Assembly: GCA_963743325.1 (NCBI GenBank)
Contig: CAVUOZ010000010.1
Coordinates: 620,001 to 684,000 of the forward strand
Reading direction: 5' to 3'
From: DATFVA01 sp963743325
GTDB lineage: Bacteria; Bacteroidota; Ignavibacteria; Ignavibacteriales; Ignavibacteriaceae
DNA length: 64,000 nt
Shown here piece after piece: positions 26,156 to 35,033 of the stretch. Made by a program: the position numbers and the translations under genes. Positions within the stretch are counted from its first letter, which is position 1. Every line of letters begins with the position of its first letter. Below the pieces are notes generated by a model, which was given only the letters and a program-made list of their open reading frames with translations, had not been told where the DNA came from and ran no database searches.

Positions 26156-27232
26156 TTATTTAGTTAAGATCATTTTCTTAACTGAAGTAAAGCTGCTTCC
26201 GTCTACTCCATTGGCTTCTATCTTATATAGATATACACCACTGTTCAGTTTTGAAGCATCAAATGTTACATTGTGAGCTCCTGCTGCGATATTCTCATTC
26301 AGAAGTGTAACTACTTCCTGTCCGAGTATATCGAAGACCTTCAGTGTAACTTTGGAATCAACCTTCAGACTATAGTTTATTTTTGTGCTCGGGTTGAACG
26401 GGTTCGGATAATTCTGTGCAAGGTTAAATTCTACAGGATTACTTACACTGACTTCTACTACCTGTGAATATTCACTGGTTCCGTCAAAGTCAACCTGTCT
26501 TAACCTGTAACTGTAATTTCCGTTTTCAACTTTTTGATCTGAATAGGTATATGAGTGCTGTTGTGTTGATGTTCCGTTGCCCTGTACAAATGCTATTGTC
26601 TGGTATTCTCCGCCATTGCTTCTCTGTACTTCAAATCCCTTGTTATTGGTTTCTGTAGCTGTTGTCCAGTTAAGTACGACGTTGCCATTTGATGTACTTG
26701 CTGTGAATGATGATAATTCAACAGGTATATTAGTATCGGAAGTATCGACGGAAATATTATAGGCTAAACCGCCATTTCCGAATGTCCTTGCATGAACTGC
26801 TTTACCTGAAGCTAAAAGAGTTGAACCATCCAGAGAAATTTTACTATCAAAGAACGACCCGCCTGTATTTATAGTAAATATGGGAGCATTCCCTTCCCAA
26901 GTTTTAAATACATATAGATCAGGAGTCGAATTATTTAGGGCTCCCCACGACGCTGCAGCCAGAACATTACCCGGTCCATTAAATGATACAGATGTCACTT
27001 CATCTCCACAATTAGTATAAATCCAGGCCGGTGTTCCGCCTCCTGAAGTTTTATAATATTTTACAGTACCATTTGTTTCGGTGGAAGAAACAAAAATTAA
27101 TGTCCCTACAGCTATATAATCTCCTTCCTTTGATACATCTACCGCGCTCGCCCAGTTATAATAAGTTCCCGGCGGTTCCTGGTCCTGCCAGAGTAAATTG
27201 TAGGTAGATCCGTCCCACGCAAATACCCTCAC
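26156..27232 (-). CDS. T9SS beta-propeller protein, C-terminal piece of a frameshifted gene
   Basis: Carries the second half of a WD40/PQQ-like propeller (VFAWDGSTYNLLW ... SVSFNGPGNVLAAASWG ... GSTLLASGKAVHAR) then the linker VELSSFTASTSNGNV and a full T9SS sorting domain ending SVKKMILTK. The frame stays open upstream of the GTG at 27232 to about 27320, encoding QGISYDGNVIATINYFGYV, a clear propeller blade, so 27232 is not a true start. It belongs with 27277-28104; a one-base slip within about 27277-27320 separates them. Its last ~565 bases are almost identical to the end of the gene at 31801. Confidence 0.75.
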   Translation of the reverse strand: MRVFAWDGSTYNLLWQDQEPPGTYYNWASAVDVSKEGDYIAVGTLIFVSSTETNGTVKYYKTSGGGTPAWIYTNCGDEVTSVSFNGPGNVLAAASWGALNNSTPDLYVFKTWEGNAPIFTINTGGSFFDSKISLDGSTLLASGKAVHARTFGNGGLAYNISVDTSDTNIPVELSSFTASTSNGNVVLNWTTATETNNKGFEVQRSNGGEYQTIAFVQGNGTSTQQHSYTYSDQKVENGNYSYRLRQVDFDGTSEYSQVVEVSVSNPVEFNLAQNYPNPFNPSTKINYSLKVDSKVTLKVFDILGQEVVTLLNENIAAGAHNVTFDASKLNSGVYLYKIEANGVDGSSFTSVKKMILTK

Positions 27233-27276
27233 ATATCCGAAATAATTAATAGTCGCAATAACATTGCCGTCATAAC

Positions 27277-28104
27277 TTATTCCCTGGTTTGCCTGGGTCC
27301 TGAAGTACTGCTTATCGGATTAATTGCACCCTCGAAGAGAATATTTCCTGTAAATGTTTCTATAACCCAAAATTCCCCATAGGTATTAATAATCATCAGG
27401 GAATCATTTCCCGACAGCCTTAATCCTTGGATATTACCGTAATTTGCTCCTAGAGGATCAGAAACCGTAATTGACCAGACAGGAGTTGTTGACGATGTAT
27501 TAAAACCCAAAATTATCGAGGAATCGGTTAAACAAGATGTAGCAATTAAAAAATTTTCATTTTGAGCTATAGCCACGGGTCCGGCTATTGGAATTCCGCC
27601 AAGCGTGGTCAAATCGAAATTGAAAATGGGAACACCGCTGGAATTATTAAATACATAAATGTTTTGATATGCCCCGGCAGCTATTAAGTCTCCATTGTAA
27701 TTCATAGAAACATAATTGACCTGGAAATTATTGACAACGGGAAATTCCCAAACCGGAGTTGAATTATTGTTATCATAAAAAGATATTCTCGGATTATTTA
27801 AACCCCATCCGACTGCACCGTATAAACCATTCCCGCTTACGGCACATTTATCTCCAATAGAAACGGGATCCTGGTAATTCCACCGAATTGTTGTCCCCAT
27901 AAATAGACCATTAAAATAAATGTCACCGGATGCAGAAACCAGAGAAGGATTATAGATCTCAGGTATAGTAATGTACCCCTGCTGGTTGACGCCATCCTGC
28001 CGCATAGAAATTGAATGTGTTCCCACATAATCAGGAACTCTCTGGGCATAAATAATACCGCAAAGGAAAAAAGAAATAAAGAGTACTTTATATAAATTCT
28101 CCAT
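27277..28104 (-). CDS. Secreted beta-propeller protein, N-terminal piece of a frameshifted gene
   Basis: Starts with a signal peptide (MENLYKVLFISFFLCGIIYAQ) after GAGG seven bases upstream. Propeller blades of the type MNYNGDLIAAGAYQNIYVF and LRLSGNDSLMIINTYGEFWV follow. The frame ends early at 27277 in TSGPRQTRE, while the +1 frame carries on with the next blade through the piece ending at 26156. Joined, the protein would have about 640 residues. As it stands it lacks the sorting tail and would stay in the periplasm. Either a recent mutation or a sequence error. Confidence 0.75.
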   Translation of the reverse strand: MENLYKVLFISFFLCGIIYAQRVPDYVGTHSISMRQDGVNQQGYITIPEIYNPSLVSASGDIYFNGLFMGTTIRWNYQDPVSIGDKCAVSGNGLYGAVGWGLNNPRISFYDNNNSTPVWEFPVVNNFQVNYVSMNYNGDLIAAGAYQNIYVFNNSSGVPIFNFDLTTLGGIPIAGPVAIAQNENFLIATSCLTDSSIILGFNTSSTTPVWSITVSDPLGANYGNIQGLRLSGNDSLMIINTYGEFWVIETFTGNILFEGAINPISSTSGPRQTRE

Positions 28105-28665
28105 TTTAATACCTCGGTTTAAAGTTGAAGAAAAAATCGAACGGAAATTAAGATTTTTAATACACCTCCTTTTTTATAAAATTATCATGAATTCAGTTTT
28201 TTTTCTTAGAATATTTTAATTTCAATTCTGATTGAAGATATTATATCACTTCTGCTATAAATAATTTTCCCTCAACATTTTGGCACTCATATATTACTTT
28301 GTTTTATTGGAATAAGCAATACTTGCCGTTCGAAATAGATAATGATAAGCATTAGAGTAAGGTATACTGAAAAGATTCCCACAGACTGAAAAAACTAACT
28401 GCAGGGCTAATAATTTTATTTGATAAATGGTTGAAGAATAAATAATAAGGGGGCTGTTTTTCAGATATAAACATAAAAAACTGTGAATTTCCAGACCGGC
28501 TTTTTAATTATTATGAGTAATTAATGGCTTACATCAGATAGAATTTATTTTATATCAGTTACAAAAAAGTTGGTTAAGTGAAATGAGATTTAACTATTGC
28601 CTGAATCTGCTTTCCATATAAAAAAAAGCCCGGTTAAAAACCGGGCTTTTTGAATACGGAAATTA
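28105..28665. other. Intergenic region between two T9SS cargo genes
   Basis: About 560 AT-rich bases. It contains the terminator of the 870-residue cargo gene (28621-28651), a stray half-terminator CAGACCGGCTTTTTAATT near 28493, and the ribosome site and promoter of the propeller gene. No ORF with coding character. Confidence 0.4.
28621..28651 (-). terminator. Rho-independent terminator after the 870-residue T9SS gene
   Basis: AAAAAGCCCGGTT pairs perfectly with AACCGGGCTTTTT around AAA, with further A (T on the minus strand) after it, 15 bases past the stop at 28666. Confidence 0.9.
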
Positions 28666-31278
28666 TTACTTAGTTAAGATCATTTTCTTAACATTAGTAA
28701 ATTTACTTCCATCTGCTCCGGTAGCATCTATCCTGTAAAGATATACACCACTTGTCAGATTTGAGGCATTAAATGTAACACTGTGCGGACCAGCCAATAG
28801 TGCTCCATTAATAATGCTTGCAACTTCCTGTCCGAGAATATCAAATATTTTCAGAGTAACTTTAGAATCTACTGCAAGACTGAAATCTATTTGGGTTGTC
28901 GGGTTAAAAGGATTCGGATAGTTCTGCGCAAGGGAATATACACTCGGGATTTCAACAGAAACTTCGACGGTCTTTGAGTAAGTATTTGTACCATCAAAAT
29001 CTACCTGGTTTAATCTGTATGAATATTTTCCTGCCGAAACGGTATTATCAACATAGGAATAATTATGTGATTGAGTTGATGTTCCATAACCGCTAACAAA
29101 TCCAAGAGTAACGAAATCAGAACCATTACTTCTCTGAACTTCAAAGCCTCTGTTATTGGTTTCTGTAGCTGTTGACCAATTAAGGACTACCGTTCCTTCA
29201 TTTGCATTAGCCTGGAATGATGTCAACTCTACCGGTATTATATTATTTACCGTATAATCATCAACATACATTTCATCAGTAGCAGCGTTTCCAAAGAAAT
29301 CATTTGCTGCCAGTGATAATGCAATCGGTACTCCGTTTGATCCGAGAGTCCATTGCCACTCATAAATCATCACTCCATTATACCAGTACTGAGCCAGATC
29401 ATTATCAAGATCAACAACACACTTGTTCAGTACCCAGGTATCAAAAAGATATGTAAAGGATGCGGCACCCGCTCCGCCTGCGTTTACGGATCCAGCACCT
29501 CCGGGATTGAAGTATACTTCAAGTCCCCACTCCTGTGCAGCAATGAACTGACCTAAAGTGTTGAAGTATCCGGTCTTTCCTGAAGGAATATAATTGTAGA
29601 AATCGATTTCCCAAAGTCCAGATGTTTCCGGTCCCCAGTAATGAACTTCGTCATTAGCTTGAACAACAACGAATGAATTTGGGGCGCTGTGAGAGAAGTT
29701 ATTTGATACGTAGGCATCAGTTACAGGATCGCAGGGAGCCAGATTCCAGGTTGTCCAGTCTGTAGGGTTCTGGCAAGCAAGCTGTTCACCGGCTGTATAT
29801 GTATCGAAATTATCAGAGAATGCAGGAGGAATAACATTGCCCGAACCTGTTACCTGCAGGTTATCTATTGCCCACCACCAGTCCCATGCGGGCTGAACTG
29901 ATACAAGACGAAGCATAAATGTCTGGTTTGCAACAAGCGATGAGATATCGTAAAATTCGTGAGTATCTCTTACGCCTGCACTGAATGTTACGACGTTCAT
30001 CCATGTAGTTCCGCCATCCGTACTTACATCAAGATATCCAATATCAGATGCACTAATTGGGAACCAGTCATTATCCCATTCTACTGTAACTGTTGAATAC
30101 GCCGTTGCATCTATAGGTGTATTTAAAGTTATACTACCTGAAGAACCGCCGCCGCTGCTTCCGCAATGATCTGCATCAGCAGCAAGAATTCCACCGGTTG
30201 CAGTTGGTGGCATTGTATAACGACCAGTTATAGTAGGATCAGTAAATATTTGCCAGGGGCAGCCGCCGGTCGTATTTACTGTGTAATTTCCAAGACCTGA
30301 TTCAAAATCATCCATAAAGAGAGTTACAAGGTTGGGATTCTGCATTGTCGTGAAATTCCAGGTGGCATTGGCACCGCAGGTATCATTTTTGCATCTGATT
30401 TTCCACTGGTAATCAGTCAGATAATCCAGTGTTGCAATTGGCCATGAAGTAATCGGAGCACCATCATAAACCTGTACCATACCGCCTTGTGGACCGAACC
30501 ATACTTCATTGGCTGAGGTTCCGGCACTGTTTGTCCAGGAAAGATTCCCGATGTTTACATCGACATCCACTGCATCATCCGGAGGATTTGGATTAGTCGG
30601 CGCAATTACAGGACAAGGTGGCCCTGCTATAGCACCCAAAGTTCTCATACCTAATGCATGATAGTTCGGATACCACGTTGAATAATCATTCCACAAACCG
30701 TCATAATCACTCCATCCGTAACCAGTCTGCGCCGGAGGATTAGGTGTTTCATCCGCACCGACAAATGTTCCGGGATAAGCGGGGACATTATTCCATCTTA
30801 TTCCAAGATACCAGCTTCCATCCGTTAAAGCCGGAAGTGAAGAGATATCAAATTCATACCAGGCTAATGTCGGCCAGGCAGGAATTCCAGTTGCACTTAA
30901 ACCGGTAACTTCTCCTAATAGAGTTCCCGGTGCTCCGCCGGCGCCGTCATTGGCATAAGCAACTACATCAAAATCCAGATATGAAGTTGCATTTTGAGTG
31001 AAGGCGATACAAATTGTATTAAACTGCCAGGGATATTCAGCAGGTGTAACCAGCATTACTGACATCCCTACATTAACAAGTGCTGCATTCCATCCGTACC
31101 CGTTCTCGAATGTACCATCATCATAAATTAATTCACCTGTGCCGGTACATTCCTGTTCAGGATTCAGGAAGAAAGTTTTAGACTGTGGTCCAACTGAGGT
31201 TTGCTGTGCGAATATAGAAGACGAAAAGCCCCAGAATAGAAGAGACAAACAAAAGAGTAAAAGGAAAGATTTTTTCAT
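28666..31278 (-). CDS. Large modular secreted protein with T9SS sorting tail
   Basis: 870 residues, exported. Signal peptide to SSSIFAQQ. N-terminal module (about 40-215) resembles the GEYWV-type jelly-roll domains of this group (YDDGTFENGYGWNAA). Next a fibronectin-III-like module (PTNPNPPDDAVDVDVNIGNLSWTN), then a MAM/choice-of-anchor-like module (MDDFESGLGNYTVNTTGGCPWQIF ... VQPAWDWWWAIDNLQVTG), then a laminin-G-like module (FSDNFDTYTAGEQLACQ ... MYVDDYTVNN), linker VELTSFQANANEG and the sorting domain (QNYPNPFNPTTQIDFSL ... KKMILTK). Likely an adhesin or surface protein; no enzymatic motif is seen. The MAM-like block is nearly duplicated in the next gene. Confidence 0.88.
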   Translation of the reverse strand: MKKSFLLLFCLSLLFWGFSSSIFAQQTSVGPQSKTFFLNPEQECTGTGELIYDDGTFENGYGWNAALVNVGMSVMLVTPAEYPWQFNTICIAFTQNATSYLDFDVVAYANDGAGGAPGTLLGEVTGLSATGIPAWPTLAWYEFDISSLPALTDGSWYLGIRWNNVPAYPGTFVGADETPNPPAQTGYGWSDYDGLWNDYSTWYPNYHALGMRTLGAIAGPPCPVIAPTNPNPPDDAVDVDVNIGNLSWTNSAGTSANEVWFGPQGGMVQVYDGAPITSWPIATLDYLTDYQWKIRCKNDTCGANATWNFTTMQNPNLVTLFMDDFESGLGNYTVNTTGGCPWQIFTDPTITGRYTMPPTATGGILAADADHCGSSGGGSSGSITLNTPIDATAYSTVTVEWDNDWFPISASDIGYLDVSTDGGTTWMNVVTFSAGVRDTHEFYDISSLVANQTFMLRLVSVQPAWDWWWAIDNLQVTGSGNVIPPAFSDNFDTYTAGEQLACQNPTDWTTWNLAPCDPVTDAYVSNNFSHSAPNSFVVVQANDEVHYWGPETSGLWEIDFYNYIPSGKTGYFNTLGQFIAAQEWGLEVYFNPGGAGSVNAGGAGAASFTYLFDTWVLNKCVVDLDNDLAQYWYNGVMIYEWQWTLGSNGVPIALSLAANDFFGNAATDEMYVDDYTVNNIIPVELTSFQANANEGTVVLNWSTATETNNRGFEVQRSNGSDFVTLGFVSGYGTSTQSHNYSYVDNTVSAGKYSYRLNQVDFDGTNTYSKTVEVSVEIPSVYSLAQNYPNPFNPTTQIDFSLAVDSKVTLKIFDILGQEVASIINGALLAGPHSVTFNASNLTSGVYLYRIDATGADGSKFTNVKKMILTK

Positions 31279-31800
31279 TACGAACTCCTCTGATGGTTGA
31301 ATAATTACCTTTAATTAGAAATTCAAATTTGAAGTACTGGAACTACTTGGAAAAAGAATAATCACCTCCCTCTGTTATCAAAAAAATTAATTAATCGTTA
31401 TATGCTGAATTGTTATATTTATTTTAAGTAAGTTCAATTTTCCCTTATTATCTTAAATCTTTGCATTTTAAAAAAGATGTACTATAGCTAAAAATCAGCT
31501 TTAGCTGATGCAATTAAAACATCTCTGGATAAAACTAAATAAATAATTCAATTTGAAAATTAAATCTCCCATGTTATTGAGTAAGCAGCCGAAATGATCA
31601 CATTTTACCCGCAATTAAAGTACAAAATCTTAATGTCAGACGCAATAATTTTTCTTAAAAACATTTATCCGGTTTACAAATTCTTATTGGGAAATGATTT
31701 AACGGGGTAAGTATAAAATTATCAGGCTTCCGGGTGGGACTTTAAAAGAAAAGGCCGATCCTTATTTCAGGACCGGCCCAATAAGGAATAAGAATTTACT
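31279..31800. other. Intergenic region between two T9SS cargo genes
   Basis: About 520 AT-rich bases with the terminator of the gene at 31801 (31745-31778) and the promoter side of the 870-residue gene; GAGG precedes that gene's ATG. A small perfect palindrome (ATCAGCTTTAGCTGAT) lies near 31495. No gene seen. Confidence 0.4.
31745..31778 (-). terminator. Rho-independent terminator after the 680-residue T9SS gene
   Basis: On the minus strand GGCCGGTCCT pairs with AGGATCGGCC (one G-T) around six bases, followed by TTTTCTTTT. 22 bases past the stop at 31801. Confidence 0.8.
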
Positions 31801-33843
31801 TTATTTAGTCAAGATCATTTTCTTAACTGAAGTAAAGCTGCTTCCGTCTACTCCATTGGCTTCTATCTTATATAGATATACACCGCTGTTCAGTCTTGAA
31901 GCATCAAATGTAACATTGTGAGCTCCTGCTGCGATATTCTCATTCAGAAGTGTAACTACTTCCTGTCCGAGTATATCGAAGACCTTCAGTGTAACTTTGG
32001 AATCAACCTTCAGACTATAGTTTATTTTTGTGCTCGGGTTGAACGGGTTCGGATAATTCTGTGCAAGGTTAAATTCTATAGGATTACTTACACTGACTTC
32101 TACTACCTGTGAATATTCACTGGTTCCATCAAAGTCGACCTGTCTTAACCTGTAACTGTAATTTCCGTTTTCAACTTTTTGATCTGAATAGGTATATGAG
32201 TGCTGTTGTGTTGATGTTCCGTTGCCCTGTACAAATGCTATTGTCTGGTATTCTCCGCCATTGCTTCTCTGTACTTCAAATCCCTTGTTATTGGTTTCTG
32301 TAGCTGTTGTCCAGTTAAGTACGACGTTACCATTTGATGTACTTGCTGTGAATGATGATAATTCAACTGGAACAAAATCCCATCCTGTTACCTGCAGGTT
32401 GTCTACTGCCCACCACCAGTCCCACGCGGGCTGTACTGATACTAAACGAAGCATAAAGCTTTGCAATCCTACCATCGATGATATATCGTGATATTCGTGT
32501 GTGTCTCTTACATCAATATCAGTGAATGTTACCACGTTCATCCAGGTTGCTCCGCCGTCTGTACTGACATCCAGATAAGCGAAATCTGAAGTGCTTATTG
32601 CCTGCCAGTCATTATCCCATTCTACAGCAACTGAATTATAATTTGAAGCATCAATCGGGCTGTTTAGAGTTATACTTCCCGAAGAACCGCCGCCGCTGCT
32701 TCCGCAATTGTCGGCATCAGCAGCAAGAATTCCACCGGTCGCAGTTGGTGGCATTGTATAACGGCCAGTTATAACAGGATCAGTAAATATTTGCCAGGGG
32801 CAGCCGCCGGTTGTATTTACTGTGTAAGCTCCTAAACCTGATTCAAAATCATCCATAAAGAGAGTCACAAGATTTGGATCCTGCATTGTAGTAAAATGCC
32901 ATACTGATCCAACTGTAGTACCTGAACCATCTGTCTCGTTTATTCTCCAGTAATAATCCGTAAGATAACTTAATGTTCCCGGATCAAAAGTAGAAATCGG
33001 AGCTCCTGAATAGACAGAAGATAATGAACCCGGACTGGTTCCCCAGAATACTTCTAGAGAAGTTGCACCACCAGGGTTAGTCCAGCTGATATCCTGATTA
33101 ATATCAACGCCGGTTGCATTATCAGCAGGATTCGGGTTGGTAGCAGGGCCGGGACCTGTGAGCGGACCAGCCGTGCCATAAAGTGCAAAATACTGATCAG
33201 TACCTACTGCAGCTATACAGGTAGTAACATCTCCCCAGGTTGCGCAGGGTGTTCCAAACCCGCCACCCGGGTTTTGCCATTTAGCAATATTGCCATAGGA
33301 ACCAGATACCTGGTTCCAATACCATTGTCCGCCAGTTCCGAAATCCAATCGGCACTGAACAGATACCCAGTAATCACCAGCTGGTAAAGATGCGGCAGTA
33401 GCCAGAGTTATTGTAAAGAGTCCGGTTCCGGCATCATATGTATAAGCCTGGCTGGGTGCATTGTATACTTCTGCTCCCGGAAATCCGCCACTGTTGGCAT
33501 AGAAATAAATATTAAAACCAACTGCCGGACCAGCTGCACTGTACTGTCCGGAGACAATAATCTGGTCAATATTCCAGTCAGCAGTAGCTGTAAAATCATC
33601 AGCAAGCTGGTTATCGTAAATGTCGAATGATGCTTCGAAATCCTGAGAGGAATAGCCATTTGTAGTTCCACCTGCAGTTTGATCATAGAGCAGATCAGTT
33701 ATTTGATCTGTCTGAGGAGTAATAACTGTCGACATATGATTGAAAGTGAGTGGATTTGACTCACCTTTTTTCCCTTGTGCAAAACTATCTGTTACCATAA
33801 AGGCAACAGCCAGAAGTAGAACAATCGAATAGAACTTGGTCAT
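31801..33843 (-). CDS. Mosaic modular secreted protein with T9SS sorting tail
   Basis: 680 residues, exported; signal peptide ends at TDSFAQG. Modules: jelly-roll-like N-terminus (about 50-230, PAGDYWVSVQCRLDFG), fibronectin-III-like segment (NPADNATGVDINQDISWTN), the same MAM-like block as the 870-residue neighbour (DDFESGLGAYTVNTTGG ... DWWWAVDNLQVTG), and a linker plus sorting domain nearly identical in DNA to the end of the propeller gene at 26156. GGAGG lies 4 bases before the ATG. Surface or secreted adhesion-type role is inferred. The patchwork of near-identical blocks points to recombination among cargo genes. Confidence 0.88.
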   Translation of the reverse strand: MTKFYSIVLLLAVAFMVTDSFAQGKKGESNPLTFNHMSTVITPQTDQITDLLYDQTAGGTTNGYSSQDFEASFDIYDNQLADDFTATADWNIDQIIVSGQYSAAGPAVGFNIYFYANSGGFPGAEVYNAPSQAYTYDAGTGLFTITLATAASLPAGDYWVSVQCRLDFGTGGQWYWNQVSGSYGNIAKWQNPGGGFGTPCATWGDVTTCIAAVGTDQYFALYGTAGPLTGPGPATNPNPADNATGVDINQDISWTNPGGATSLEVFWGTSPGSLSSVYSGAPISTFDPGTLSYLTDYYWRINETDGSGTTVGSVWHFTTMQDPNLVTLFMDDFESGLGAYTVNTTGGCPWQIFTDPVITGRYTMPPTATGGILAADADNCGSSGGGSSGSITLNSPIDASNYNSVAVEWDNDWQAISTSDFAYLDVSTDGGATWMNVVTFTDIDVRDTHEYHDISSMVGLQSFMLRLVSVQPAWDWWWAVDNLQVTGWDFVPVELSSFTASTSNGNVVLNWTTATETNNKGFEVQRSNGGEYQTIAFVQGNGTSTQQHSYTYSDQKVENGNYSYRLRQVDFDGTSEYSQVVEVSVSNPIEFNLAQNYPNPFNPSTKINYSLKVDSKVTLKVFDILGQEVVTLLNENIAAGAHNVTFDASRLNSGVYLYKIEANGVDGSSFTSVKKMILTK

Positions 33844-34432
33844 AGAACCTCCATTTTATATGGTTAGTTGATTAATTAAGGATCGGATAAATTGTACTAA
33901 TTAAAGGCAGCCGATAATTATAAATCAGTTACCCATCTCCTTTTTTAAATTTGAATTATGAAATAATACTACTAAAGTATTTTAGCTCTTAATTGATTGA
34001 ATAAATTCTGAATTTGCAAAATAATTTTCCGAAAACCTATGATCATCGAATGCTTTCAGTAAAAGGATGAAGAAATGTAATATGGTTATTAGTGCCGCGA
34101 GGAGGTAGAAAGTTGCGGCTTAAAGAGTACATATTTCCCCATTTAATATTTTTATCCAGATATGGAATTAGAGCAGACTCGAACCCGAAAAAGAAAACCT
34201 TAAACATGCAAGAACCTCCAGTAAATGTTTGAAGGAACATTATTTAACATGAAAAAAGGGCTTCAATATAAATCAGTAATGCCTTAACTCTGGCAGAGTC
34301 TTCTACATTGGATTATTTACTATTTACCAGCAGTCAAGGCAACAATAATTAAATTTGTTCAATATTGCAAGAAAAAAATACTAAAAATGAAATTATTATT
34401 TTTTAACAATTGCTTAACAAAAACTATTCCGT
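33844..34432. other. Intergenic region upstream of the mosaic T9SS gene
   Basis: About 590 AT-rich bases. It must hold the promoter of the mosaic gene. A 54-codon minus-strand frame (34043-34207) begins after a GGAGG site but shows no recognisable protein. No RNA gene or terminator was identified. Confidence 0.35.
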
Positions 34433-34924
34433 TCAGGCAGTTATTTTCTTATTCTTGAGCAAGGATGTATTCTCAAGATTCTTTTTATATTTAATTATCT
34501 TATCCAACACATTCTTATCATTTGAACCAAGAATCTGAACCGCTAATAAACCTGCATTTTTGGCCTGGTTAATTCCGACTGTAGCAACAGGAACTCCACC
34601 GGGCATTTGCACTATTGAAAGAAGAGAGTCAAGCCCGTCCAGCGATTTGGCTTTTACTGGAACACCTATTACGGGTAGTGGAGTATAAGCAGCAGTTATT
34701 CCAGGCAAGTGTGCTGCACCTCCGGCTCCGGCTATAATTACCTTCATTCCCTTTTTATGTGCGGAAGAACTGTATTCAGCAGCATATTTCGGAGTCCGGT
34801 GTGCGGAGATAATTTTTAACTCATAAGTTATGCCAAATTCTTTCAAAATATCGGCAGCGTCTTTCATAACAGGCAAATCCGAATCGCTCCCCATTATAAT
34901 TCCTACCAGTATTTCAGTTTTCAT
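34433..34924 (-). CDS. purE: N5-carboxyaminoimidazole ribonucleotide mutase
   Basis: Class I PurE of de novo purine synthesis, shifting the carboxyl of N5-CAIR to CAIR. 163 residues with GIIMGSDSDLPVM at the N-terminus, ISAHRTP carrying the catalytic His, and AGAGGAAHLPGITAA. No purK lies beside it in this window. Confidence 0.95.
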   Translation of the reverse strand: MKTEILVGIIMGSDSDLPVMKDAADILKEFGITYELKIISAHRTPKYAAEYSSSAHKKGMKVIIAGAGGAAHLPGITAAYTPLPVIGVPVKAKSLDGLDSLLSIVQMPGGVPVATVGINQAKNAGLLAVQILGSNDKNVLDKIIKYKKNLENTSLLKNKKITA

Positions 34925-35033
34925 TGTTCACCTTAATAATTATTATGTGTTCTTTTATATTGTTCTGGGTACAAATTTAGTCCCTGATTTCTCAGAAGAC
35001 TTAATATATGCGGATGAATTTTATCACATTAAT

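Noticed and set aside
34165..34185. GGTTCGAGTC string resembling a tRNA T-loop
   Set aside because: The flanking bases do not form a T-stem or any cloverleaf, so it is neither a tRNA nor a credible tRNA fragment.
34043..34207. 54-codon minus-strand frame with GGAGG upstream
   Set aside because: The ribosome-like site is good but the peptide (MFKVFFFGFESALIP...) has no features, low-complexity start and no neighbours in an operon. Too weak to call a gene.
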